In this document: piece after piece, positions 1 through 5,994 of the stretch | How the letters are laid out: each line of letters starts with the position of its first letter | How positions within the stretch are numbered: the stretch's first letter is position 1 | Assembly: GCA_017619255.1 (NCBI GenBank) | Contig: JAFZSS010000057.1 | Coordinates: 1-5,994 of the forward strand | Direction: 5' to 3' | Source of the DNA: Muribaculaceae bacterium | GTDB lineage: Bacteria > Bacteroidota > Bacteroidia > Bacteroidales > Muribaculaceae | DNA: 5,994 nucleotides | Made by a program: the position numbers and the translations under genes | Notes under the pieces: generated by a model | What the model was told of the DNA's origin: nothing | The model's input: the letters and a program-made list of their open reading frames with translations, nothing else | The model's database searches: none

Positions 1-1408
1 CTTCCATGACTGTCATGTGTTGCTTGGCCTCGAGCAGGTCGATGATCTGGCTAAAGCCGAAGCGCGGGTCTCCCTTGATGAGGATGGTCTCGTCGGCAAA
101 GTCCCCCTTGGCGAAGTCACTCATGAACTCCTGGGTGTCGTTATAGAAACGGGCGTGAGGCAAGTCATTGAAGTATTGGCTGTATCGGCACATGTCCTTG
201 CCGATGCCCATCAGTCGGCTGACGCGCTTGGTCTTGAGCAACTCACTGACGCGTATGTAGAGTTCGTCACCGCCATAGGTCTCAGGAGTGAGGTCACTCA
301 AGATGACCGTACAGGGTCTGTTGCCCGCACGCCGCGTCATGAAGTTCAGTGCCGGCGTGAGGGAGTTGTAATCACTGGTGTAGCTGTCCACGATGACGGT
401 GCAGTCGTTGACACCCTCGATAACATTGAGACGGGTTCCCACGGGCGTGAGCGCTGCCATGCGTTGTGCGATGAGATCCCGGTCCATGTCCAGATGCAGG
501 AGTACCGCCAGACAGATGATGGCATTGTCCAAGTCACGGTCGGCAGTGAAGGGGATGGTCACCGTGGCGTGCACATCGTCAAAGGTATAGTGCAGTGTTG
601 TGGTGTTCTCGTTTCTTTCGGTGCAATCAATCTGCAGTGGTGCGGCGCAGTGGCTGCGGGACCATGACATCTCTTGGGCAACGCCTATCTCGACCAGCGG
701 TGCGATGGTGTGGGTCACCAGCGGGTCGTCGGCACAATAGACGACGCACTCGCAGTTGAAGAGAATCTTAGCTTTCTCCTGGGCTTTCTGCTGCATCGAG
801 TCAAAGCCGTCGTTATGCTCGCTGCCCAGGTTGGTGATGATGCCGATAGTGGGGCGGATCATCGCCTGGAGGTTATCCATCTCACCCGTGGTGGAGATGC
901 CTGCCTCGATGATGGCCAGGTCGGTGTTGTTATCGATGTCCCAGAGCGACAGAGGCACACCAATCTGCGAGTTGTAACTGCGTGGTGAGCGCACGATGCG
1001 GTAATCGTCCTTGAGCAGCTGGTAAAGCCATTCTTTGACGGTGGTCTTGCCACGGCTGCCTGTGATGCCAATGACGGGCAGCTCGCGGAACCGCCTGCGG
1101 TGGAATGTAGCCAGCGCCTGTAAGGCGTCGAGCGGTGACTCCACATGGACATAATTTGCGGCATGGCAATCTGGCGAGGGGTAGAAGTCGGTCGAAACGA
1201 CGAAGTTGCGCACTCCCTTGTCAAACAGGTCGGGGATGAAGTTGTGTCCGTCGCCGCCCTCGGTGCGCAAGGCAAAGAAGATGGTCTCGTCGGGTTGCGT
1301 AAGCGATCGAGAATCAGTAAGCAACTGACCGACGATGGCATCTTCGTCAACAATCTGCAGGCCGGTCACTTCCAGCGCGTTGTATATTTCGGTTATCGAG
1401 TAGTTCAT
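1..1408 (-). CDS. murF: MurF ligase half of a probable bifunctional MurF-alanine racemase (3' end outside window)
   Basis: UDP-N-acetylmuramoyl-tripeptide:D-alanyl-D-alanine ligase, the cytoplasmic ATP-dependent step that completes the peptidoglycan pentapeptide precursor. I translated 469 residues from an ATG at 1408-1406 to the edge with no stop. An N-terminal UDP-substrate domain (about 1-108) contains TDSR at 31-34. The ATPase domain carries the P-loop GITGSRGKTTVKEW at 114-127 (Lys121, Thr122), YNSQIGVPLS at 145-154, Glu168, and TNLGSEH at 192-198. The C-terminal domain shows PVGTR at 322-326, VDSYTSDYNSL at 340-350 and LIKGD at 443-447. The last residues (LLEAKQHMTVME, 458-469) match the junction at which Bacteroidetes MurF continues into a PLP-dependent alanine racemase, so the frame staying open is expected; the racemase half is inferred, not seen. 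No Shine-Dalgarno is visible; the ATG follows an A-rich stretch. It lies 49 bp after the GSCFA gene on the same strand, suggesting cotranscription. Differences from common MurF motifs: Arg119 where Asn is frequent in the P-loop, and KGDPRF in place of the usual KGSR-type motif. Confidence 0.95.
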   Translation of the reverse strand, partial: MNYSITEIYNALEVTGLQIVDEDAIVGQLLTDSRSLTQPDETIFFALRTEGGDGHNFIPDLFDKGVRNFVVSTDFYPSPDCHAANYVHVESPLDALQALATFHRRRFRELPVIGITGSRGKTTVKEWLYQLLKDDYRIVRSPRSYNSQIGVPLSLWDIDNNTDLAIIEAGISTTGEMDNLQAMIRPTIGIITNLGSEHNDGFDSMQQKAQEKAKILFNCECVVYCADDPLVTHTIAPLVEIGVAQEMSWSRSHCAAPLQIDCTERNENTTTLHYTFDDVHATVTIPFTADRDLDNAIICLAVLLHLDMDRDLIAQRMAALTPVGTRLNVIEGVNDCTVIVDSYTSDYNSLTPALNFMTRRAGNRPCTVILSDLTPETYGGDELYIRVSELLKTKRVSRLMGIGKDMCRYSQYFNDLPHARFYNDTQEFMSDFAKGDFADETILIKGDPRFGFSQIIDLLEAKQHMTVME

Positions 1409-1422
1409 TCTTTTTTAGTTTT
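1409..1422 (-). promoter_or_regulatory. A-rich translation initiation region of murF
   Basis: Read on the minus strand, the bases just before the murF ATG are almost all A, and there is no GGAGG-like Shine-Dalgarno sequence at the usual distance. Bacteroidetes genes commonly start this way, with an unstructured A-rich leader in place of Shine-Dalgarno pairing. This supports the ATG at 1408-1406, as do the family-like first residues MNYSITEIYNAL. Confidence 0.45.
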
Positions 1423-1464
1423 TAGTCCCTAGTCCTTAGTTGGCTCATTTCTCACTCCTAACTG
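1416..1464. repeat. Tract of seven degenerate heptanucleotide units between the GSCFA gene and murF
   Basis: On the plus strand the units are TAGTTTT, TAGTCCC, TAGTCCT, TAGTTGG, CTCATTT, CTCACTC and CTAACTG, with no base between them. TAG recurs at 1416, 1423, 1430 and 1437, exactly seven apart. The next three units share a CT(C/A)A start and keep the same phase. The last unit covers the GSCFA stop codon (complement of 1458-1460), so the array fills the spacer from that stop to the A-rich murF leader. On the minus strand the units end in ACTA (four times), TGAG (twice) or TTAG. From memory, similar heptad tracts occur between genes in Bacteroidales; I cannot check that here. Because seven is not a multiple of three, the tract places stop codons in all frames. 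Confidence 0.7.
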
Positions 1465-2435
1465 CTGAAAGCGGCAAGGTCAGGATGCTCGGCCAAGTAG
1501 GGATATTCCTTAATGAGGTTCCGCACCACGCTGGCAGTGTCATTGTTGAAGCGCTGGACGGTGTCGGGGTTGGCGCTCATGGGCCTGTGCTGCAGTCGCT
1601 TGTGGATGCGTTCGCATCGTGCCACCGCCAGGGCGCTGCGGTCGTCGAGGTAGGTAGCTTGGAAGGCCTGCCAGATATATTCCACCGCCACATCGCTGGG
1701 ATGCACCATGTCGCTGTTGTAGAAACGGTAGTCGCGCAGGTCATCGAGCATGATCTCGTAGGCAGGGAAATAATCACAGTACTCGTGATGCTTTGCCAGG
1801 GCTTCATGGATGGCAACGCGCAGCGACGCTTTGCTCAACGAGTTGATGTCCAGTCCGTCGGCAATGTGACGGATGGGGCTCACCGTGAGGATAATGCGCA
1901 GGCCCGGGTTGAAGGCATGTAATGCCGTGAGCATCTCGTCGAGGACGCTCACCATCTCGCCAACTGTTGCCATCTTGCGCTCAAATTCATGCTGTGGCAC
2001 CTTGTGGCAGTTGGCGACGACCTCGCCCGTCGTCTTGAGTCGGTAGATGATAGCGGTGCCCAGGGTGATGGTCAGCAGTTGTGCCTGCCGAAGTGCGTCA
2101 TGCCCCTGCAGGATGCGTTGGTTCATGCGGTCGAGGGTCGCCTGTTTGTCGGGCAGTGAGTAGCGCGAGTGGAAGTCGTAGCTGTTCCACACGCCGCTTT
2201 GCATGAACAGGTCTTTGCCGGCGACGGGCTCATTGTCAATGAGGCGTTGCACGCCACGGGCAATGCTCATCGGGTTGTAAAGCGTGCCCATGGGATTGAC
2301 AGTAGCGTTTATCAAGGCCCCATGCAGCTTGCCGCCCATGTTGTCGCTGAAACACGAGCCTAGCAGCACCACGCTGTCGCTATGATGCAGCCAACTGCGG
2401 TTCTCACCCGTCTTCACTGTCGTCCTGAACTCCAT
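1458..2435 (-). CDS. GSCFA domain-containing protein
   Basis: A 325-residue protein of the GSCFA family, which is widespread in Bacteroidetes and has no firmly established function. The naming motif is LLGSCFSDNMG at 24-34, with Ser27 and Cys28; the fifth residue is Ser where Ala is usual. Other recognisable blocks are VNPMGTLYNP at 46-55, LTITLGTA at 121-128, TVSPIRH at 184-190, YFPAYEIM at 222-229 and DMVHPSD at 242-248. GSC near the N-terminus together with D242-x-x-H245 resembles blocks I and V of SGNH hydrolases, so an esterase or deacylase activity is plausible but is inference. There is no signal peptide or membrane segment, so it is probably cytoplasmic. The ATG at 2435-2433 is chosen because MEFRT places the GSCF motif at the usual distance and a candidate promoter lies just upstream. 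It is probably the first gene of an operon with murF, a neighbourhood I recall from other Bacteroidales, hinting at a cell-wall role. Confidence 0.92.
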   Translation of the reverse strand: MEFRTTVKTGENRSWLHHSDSVVLLGSCFSDNMGGKLHGALINATVNPMGTLYNPMSIARGVQRLIDNEPVAGKDLFMQSGVWNSYDFHSRYSLPDKQATLDRMNQRILQGHDALRQAQLLTITLGTAIIYRLKTTGEVVANCHKVPQHEFERKMATVGEMVSVLDEMLTALHAFNPGLRIILTVSPIRHIADGLDINSLSKASLRVAIHEALAKHHEYCDYFPAYEIMLDDLRDYRFYNSDMVHPSDVAVEYIWQAFQATYLDDRSALAVARCERIHKRLQHRPMSANPDTVQRFNNDTASVVRNLIKEYPYLAEHPDLAAFSS

Positions 2436-2465
2436 TGCAAATTCTAAAATGGTTGTTTTAACCTG

Positions 2466-2473
2466 CGAAAATA
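2466..2473 (-). promoter_or_regulatory. Candidate -7 box of the GSCFA-murF operon promoter
   Basis: On the minus strand TATTTTCG, followed by CA, differs at one position from the Bacteroidetes primary sigma factor -7 consensus TAnnTTTG. It ends about 30 bases upstream of the GSCFA ATG, which would give a leader of roughly 25 bases. It lies in an AT-rich stretch after the terminator of the upstream gene, where a promoter is needed. I see no good TTTG-type -33 element at the expected distance, so this is tentative. Confidence 0.4.
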
Positions 2474-2541
2474 ATGCTTTTTTCTTAATTCCCGTCTTTT
2501 AAGCCACATTATTTTAAAAAAGGTTTTTCCTGGGGTCAACA

Positions 2542-2579
2542 AAAAATGAGGGCGTTTAGATTCTAACGCCCTCATTTTT
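2542..2579 (-). terminator. Rho-independent terminator of the LRR-dockerin gene, possibly bidirectional
   Basis: An inverted repeat pairs 2542-2556 with 2565-2579: a 10-bp GC-rich core (TGAGGGCGTT with its complement) extended by five A:T pairs, around an 8-base loop. Read on the minus strand it begins 19 bases after the stop codon of the upstream gene, and the stem is followed by a run of T. The A-tract and T-tract flank the stem symmetrically, so it could also stop plus-strand transcripts. It separates the LRR gene from the GSCFA-murF unit. Confidence 0.88.
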
Positions 2580-2598
2580 AATCATTTGATACTATCGG

Positions 2599-3246
2599 TC
2601 ACTTCTCAATGAAGTGGAAGTCGCCCGTGATGTCATTGAAATACACATCATAGGTGCCTGCCTTGACAGGTATGTTCATGCCATTGAGCGTTCCTCGGCC
2701 CCAGGGAAACTCATTGATTCCCCAGTTGAAATCCCAATTGTCGTTAGCAGCAATCTTGAGTTCGATATTATTGGCGACAGTGAAGTCTCGGAATAACCAT
2801 TCGTGGTTCTCTTTGTTGGGATTCAGGTCGGTCATGTGGTAGTTGGCGTCGCCTACTACCCAATCATTATGCATTCCTACTAGTGTGATGGAATTGAACA
2901 CGCCTGGGTTGGTCTCACAGGGCGAAATGTTGAGAGTATTGTTCCTGGTGTCTAGCGTGATGGTATAGTAGCCGCTGTTCTGCATGGTGATAGCATCGAC
3001 ATTGTTGCCCATAGTGTAATTACCGTCGCTGCCGACTCCCCATGGATTTACCCACTCGCCTGGGGTATGGATAAGCATGAATGCATCGTTGCCGCTAAAA
3101 TAGCAGGAGTAGGTCAAGATACCGTGGCCTTGATTGTCAAATGTGCCCTTCGGGAAAAGCGGTATCAGCCCTGTTCCAACCGACCATGTCTGGTTGATCC
3201 AGGGATTGGAACCCACATTGCTGCCAGTCAGGTACCACATGTCGAT
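2599..3246 (-). other. Coding segment for two tandem SusE/SusF-like beta domains
   Basis: The C-terminal part of the large protein consists of two aromatic- and glycine-rich domains. The first (DNA about 3246-2917) begins MWYLTGSNVGSNPW, contains LIHTPGEWVNPWGVGSDG and ends YYTITLDTRNNTLNI. The second (about 2901-2599) has LVGMHNDW, NHEWLFRDFTV, LKIAANDNWDFNWG and the closing strands TYDVYFNDITGDFHFI. This pattern of strands, Trp residues and a YDVYFND-type end resembles the starch-binding domains of SusE/SusF outer-membrane lipoproteins. The family call is from memory of the pattern, and the ligand cannot be read from the sequence. Confidence 0.7.
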
Positions 3247-5994
3247 GGGTGCTGGCTCGGGCCAGTTTCCACTGAGCAGGTAGTTGATGAGTGTGGTGGC
3301 GTCGGTGATGTCCACCAGTCCGTCATCGTTGACATCGGCAGCAGTAAGGTTCATGCCGGTGGAGTTTCCGCTGAGCAGGTAGTTGATGAGCATGGTGGCA
3401 TCAGTGATGTCCACTGAACCGTCTCCGTTGACATCACCGCGGATTACCTCAACGGGGAAGTCAGCCTCGGAGATATTGGTGAACTTTTTCCAGATGTTGG
3501 CCTGTTGGTAGGCGGTAGCACATCCCGTGGGAACCACAAGATTAGTGTTGTTGTAATGTGCGGTGATGAAGGGCTCATAGATCCCACCGCCGTGCGGCTC
3601 AATCTTCGTCTGGCAGGTTGGCGGGGTGGTGGCCCTGACTTTGAGCTCGGTGAGGTCGGGCACGCCGTTAAAGGCAAGATAGCCTAACGAGGTGAGTGTC
3701 GATGGCAGGTCGGCATAGGTCATGGCCGAGCAACCGCTGAAGGCCGAGTATTCGATGGTGGTCACACCTTCGGGGATATCGATACCCTCTAGTGAAGAGC
3801 AGTCCAAGAAGCCAAGGGACTCAATCTGCCTAAGTGTCTTGGGCATCGTGACGGTGGTCAACCCCGATGCGCCGCGGAAGGCCTCATGGCCGATAACTAA
3901 GGTTCCTTCGGGAACAGCATATTGCGGGCCGTATCCATCGGCAAAGCCATGAAGGCGTTTCTTGTCCTTGGAGAATAGGATGCCGTCTACGCTGGTGTAT
4001 TTGGTGTTATTGCTTGCAACATTGATGGCGTTGAGGCTCAGGTCATAGGTGAAAACATCGCAGGCAATACTGTCGACCGATGCGGGAATGGTGACATTGG
4101 CAAGCCGGGTCATGTGGGAGAAAGCGAAACTGCCGATTTGCTTGAGGCCCTCGTGCAGGGTCAGTTTCTCAACCTTGCCGCTGCCATAGCAGCAGTAGCT
4201 GTCGATTTTCTCCACTGTGAATGGCACCTCGACGCGCACCATCTTGGTGCTGTTGGCCAGCGCGTGGTCGGCAAGCAGGGTCACGGTGCACAGGTTACCC
4301 TGATAGGACACCTTGGGCGGGATGCCCGGGTCTATGAGGTTCTTGCTGGTCACACCGCTTACCATGGTATTGAGGTTGGCGTCGGTCGTCTGGTAGTTGA
4401 GGCTGTCCACCGTGAAGGTAGTGCCGGTCTCCAGCGGGGAGATTTCGCTAAGGGTGAAGGTGAAACCATTTGAATTCCAGTCATGGCTGGCATAAGCGCT
4501 GCTGGCGCCGGCGGGCACGTAGATGGTGACAGGATCATCGCCGACATAATAGAATGCATCTTCACCAATAGTGGGCGGAGTCGTGCCGGCAAAAGTGATT
4601 TCAGCCACTTCAAAGTCTGACTGGAATCCCCAGGTATCAATGTTGGTCAGTGTAGAGGGCAGATGGATTGACTTCAGGTTAGGACATTCTGCAAATGCAT
4701 TCTGCTCGATGGTTGTCAATCCCTCATCGATGACCAGACGCTCCAGGGACGACTGGTAGAATGCTTGCCAGCCTACAGTCCTGAGGCTTGTCGGCAGGTA
4801 AACCGATTTTAGGCAGTTAGCCGATCTAAATGCGCGGTCCAAGACTTTCTCGGTCGTGTTCAGCACCGAATAATGCTTGTCGGGTCTCGCACAGGGGTAC
4901 TGGATGAGTTGTTTTCCGTCAATCGTGTACAGCACGCCGTCATCAGTCATGAAACTTTGGTTACTCTTGTCGACCGTGATGTGTTTCAGTGCCGAACAGT
5001 AGGCCAGAGCGCTTTGTCCGATGCTGTCCACGCTGGCGGGGATGACGATTTCTGTGAGTTGATTGCAGCCCCAGAAGGCGAGGTCTGCTATCGTCTTCAG
5101 GTCGTTGTTAAGTGTCACCTGTTGGAGGTTGTTGCAATCCTTAAATGCCGAAATGCCGATGGTGTCGACACCGGCGGGAATCTGATAATAGGTGCCTCTC
5201 ATGTTGGGGTAGGCCAGCAGCGTGCTCATGTCGGCGGTGTAAAGCACACCGTCTGGTGAACAGTAGTGGGTGTTGCCGCTGTTGACATAATAGGCAATCA
5301 TCGCTTGACAACCACCGAATGCCGACTCTTCGATAGTAGTCACGCTGGCCGGAATCGACACGGTTTCCAACGAAAAGCAATCCCCAAAAGCTGTATAGAG
5401 AATGCTCTTGACACCATTCTGGATAGTCACTGACGCCATGTTGGTGCACTGATAAAATGCGTAATAGGAAATCTCCTCCACTGAGCTAGGAATGGTGATT
5501 GATTGCAGTGATCCGCAGTAAGTGAAGCATTGGCGGGGAATGCTGGTGATGCCGTTGGGCAGGGAGATGCTTGTCAATGATGTGCATCTCATGAAACAGA
5601 ATTCGCCCAGTGTGGTCACACCGCTTGGAACGGTGAGAGAAGTCAATGCCGTGCAATCGCAGAATGCACCGTAATCGATGGTTTGAATCGTGCTGGGCAA
5701 GCTCACTGAAGTCAATGCCGAGCATTTGTAGAAGGCTGTACGACCCACGGCCGTCACGGTATAAGCCTTGCCCTCGTGGGTGACTGTCGAGGGAACGGTG
5801 AGGCTGCCGCTGTAGCTGTTGTAGTTTTTGTCCTTGTAGGTGACCTCAGCGGTGTTGGGCCCCGTGATTCTATAGTAAATGTTGTTATAGACGAAGTCAT
5901 ACTCCCTGCCGACAATGTTAGAGAAATTTTTCCATATATCGGCTGTTTTATAGTCGTTCAGTGCTGTCGAGGGAACTGTGAGCGTTGCGTTGGA
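2599..5994 (-). CDS. BspA-like LRR_5 protein with dockerin and SusE/SusF-like C-terminal domains (5' end outside window)
   Basis: A large probable surface or secreted protein; 1131 residues are visible and the frame is open to the edge, so its start and signal peptide are outside the window. Numbered from the first visible residue: 5-27 is a cap segment (LTVPSTALNDYKTADIW then NFSNI) closing an earlier repeat block; 28-80 is a lead-in; 81-518 is an LRR_5 block of about 14 units; 519-595 is a second lead-in; 596-842 is a block of about 7 units. Units follow the BspA pattern, roughly TIxxxAFxxCxxLxxVxIPxxV. A dockerin follows at about 851-911 with two calcium-binding-type loops, then two beta-rich domains at about 917-1026 (from MWYLTGSNVGSNPW) and 1032-1131 (from ITLVGMHNDW to TYDVYFNDITGDFHFIEK) that resemble SusE/SusF carbohydrate-binding domains. 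No type IX sorting domain is recognisable at the C-terminus. A role in adhesion or glycan binding is inferred. The GTG at 5757 is internal, since 79 in-frame codons of the same protein precede it. A terminator follows the TGA stop. Confidence 0.93.
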   Translation of the reverse strand, partial: SNATLTVPSTALNDYKTADIWKNFSNIVGREYDFVYNNIYYRITGPNTAEVTYKDKNYNSYSGSLTVPSTVTHEGKAYTVTAVGRTAFYKCSALTSVSLPSTIQTIDYGAFCDCTALTSLTVPSGVTTLGEFCFMRCTSLTSISLPNGITSIPRQCFTYCGSLQSITIPSSVEEISYYAFYQCTNMASVTIQNGVKSILYTAFGDCFSLETVSIPASVTTIEESAFGGCQAMIAYYVNSGNTHYCSPDGVLYTADMSTLLAYPNMRGTYYQIPAGVDTIGISAFKDCNNLQQVTLNNDLKTIADLAFWGCNQLTEIVIPASVDSIGQSALAYCSALKHITVDKSNQSFMTDDGVLYTIDGKQLIQYPCARPDKHYSVLNTTEKVLDRAFRSANCLKSVYLPTSLRTVGWQAFYQSSLERLVIDEGLTTIEQNAFAECPNLKSIHLPSTLTNIDTWGFQSDFEVAEITFAGTTPPTIGEDAFYYVGDDPVTIYVPAGASSAYASHDWNSNGFTFTLSEISPLETGTTFTVDSLNYQTTDANLNTMVSGVTSKNLIDPGIPPKVSYQGNLCTVTLLADHALANSTKMVRVEVPFTVEKIDSYCCYGSGKVEKLTLHEGLKQIGSFAFSHMTRLANVTIPASVDSIACDVFTYDLSLNAINVASNNTKYTSVDGILFSKDKKRLHGFADGYGPQYAVPEGTLVIGHEAFRGASGLTTVTMPKTLRQIESLGFLDCSSLEGIDIPEGVTTIEYSAFSGCSAMTYADLPSTLTSLGYLAFNGVPDLTELKVRATTPPTCQTKIEPHGGGIYEPFITAHYNNTNLVVPTGCATAYQQANIWKKFTNISEADFPVEVIRGDVNGDGSVDITDATMLINYLLSGNSTGMNLTAADVNDDGLVDITDATTLINYLLSGNWPEPAPIDMWYLTGSNVGSNPWINQTWSVGTGLIPLFPKGTFDNQGHGILTYSCYFSGNDAFMLIHTPGEWVNPWGVGSDGNYTMGNNVDAITMQNSGYYTITLDTRNNTLNISPCETNPGVFNSITLVGMHNDWVVGDANYHMTDLNPNKENHEWLFRDFTVANNIELKIAANDNWDFNWGINEFPWGRGTLNGMNIPVKAGTYDVYFNDITGDFHFIEK
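3264..3435 (-). repeat. Duplicated 73-bp segments encoding the two halves of a type I-like dockerin
   Basis: The segments 3264-3336 and 3363-3435 lie 99 bp (33 codons) apart and by my count match at 62 of 73 positions. They encode DVNGDGSVDITDATMLINYL and DVNDDGLVDITDATTLINYL, each an EF-hand-like loop followed by a helix. Calcium-coordinating positions 1, 3, 5, 9 and 12 are Asp, Asn, Asp, Asp and Asp in both copies. Dockerins bind cohesins in cellulosomes; in Bacteroidetes such domains are often present without a known cohesin partner, so the function here is open. Confidence 0.88.
3469..4209 (-). repeat. Second LRR_5 repeat block, about 7 units
   Basis: The same 23-residue pattern returns after a lead-in of about 77 residues: KIDSYCC..., QIGSFAF..., SIACDVF..., VIGHEAF..., QIESLGF..., TIEYSAF... 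and SLGYLAF.... The third unit carries a DGILF insert matching those of the first block. The last unit is extended and ends in the cap LVVPTGCATAYQQANIW, followed by KFTNIS. Fewer units keep the loop cysteine than in the first block, so this block is more diverged. Confidence 0.9.
4441..5754 (-). repeat. First LRR_5 (BspA-type) repeat block, about 14 units
   Basis: Within the large surface-protein gene, units of exactly 23 residues (69 bp) follow one another, for example TIDYGAF..., TLGEFCF..., SIPRQCF..., SILYTAF..., TIGISAF... and TIEQNAF.... Conserved positions are the AF/CF pair, a Cys four residues into the loop, L-x-x-(V/I)-x-(L/I)-P, and a final hydrophobic residue. Two units are lengthened by a DGVLY-containing insert, and the block ends in a cap with IYVPAGASSAYASHDW. 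The 69-bp period is visible in the DNA: GTCAATGCC occurs at 5642 and 5711. Confidence 0.92.

Noticed and set aside
17..667. 216-residue plus-strand open frame antisense to murF
   Set aside because: It lies wholly opposite a well-matched MurF frame with intact motifs, its translation resembles no family, and it is explained by codon bias of the opposite strand.
1440..1922. 160-residue plus-strand open frame opposite the GSCFA gene and heptad tract
   Set aside because: Antisense to a recognised gene and starting within the repeat tract; no family signature in the translation.
2542..2579. Inverted repeat as an insertion-sequence end or attachment site
   Set aside because: Position just after a stop codon, GC-rich core and flanking A/T runs fit a transcription terminator; no transposase or integrase gene is nearby.
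3067..3417. Plus-strand open frame with an internal repeat opposite the dockerin
   Set aside because: Its repeat simply mirrors the duplicated dockerin DNA on the other strand; the dockerin reading has intact calcium ligands.
3264..3435. CRISPR-like or mobile direct repeat
   Set aside because: Only two copies, 99 bp apart, in frame within a gene, and fully explained by the two halves of a dockerin.
5755..5757. GTG as the start codon of the large LRR protein
   Set aside because: The frame stays open for 79 further codons to the edge and encodes a repeat cap and lead-in typical of the same protein, so the true start is outside the window.
1..5994. Undescribed defence, phage or mobile system
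   Set aside because: All three genes have recognisable housekeeping or surface-protein content; I found no nuclease, helicase, integrase, toxin-antitoxin pair, reverse transcriptase, tRNA or rRNA signal on either strand.

Overview
The window reads as ordinary chromosomal DNA from a member of the Bacteroidales (Prevotella-like or Muribaculaceae-like; genus not resolvable). The signs are a MurF ligase that appears to run into an alanine racemase, a GSCFA-domain protein next to it, a BspA-like leucine-rich-repeat surface protein with a dockerin and SusE/SusF-like C-terminal domains, A-rich leaders without Shine-Dalgarno sites, and a -7-like box of the Bacteroidetes type. All three genes are on the minus strand, so the window is best read from high to low coordinates. 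Two of them are cut by the window edges.

Region 5994-2599 is one very large open frame (1131 visible residues, N-terminus outside the window). It encodes a cap segment of an earlier repeat block, two blocks of BspA/LRR_5 repeats with a near-perfect 23-residue period, a two-loop dockerin, and two consecutive beta-rich domains resembling the carbohydrate-binding domains of SusE/SusF. It is probably an extracellular or surface adhesin or glycan-binding protein. A strong hairpin terminator follows at 2579-2542.

Region 2541-2436 is a short AT-rich spacer with a candidate promoter for the next transcription unit. Region 2435-1458 encodes a GSCFA-domain protein (325 aa), a conserved Bacteroidetes family with SGNH-hydrolase-like motifs and no firmly known function. 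It is separated by about 49 bp from murF (1408-1, 469 visible residues, continuing off the window). The spacer is a continuous run of seven heptanucleotide units. The two genes probably form one operon linked to peptidoglycan precursor synthesis: MurF adds D-Ala-D-Ala to the UDP-MurNAc-tripeptide, and the expected racemase half would supply D-alanine.

I do not see a mobile element, phage gene, CRISPR array, tRNA/rRNA or defence system. No clearly novel system is evident. The points most worth a second look are the LRR-dockerin-SusE/F-like domain combination, the heptad-repeat spacer between the GSCFA gene and murF, and the unexplained pairing of the GSCFA protein with the murF fusion.
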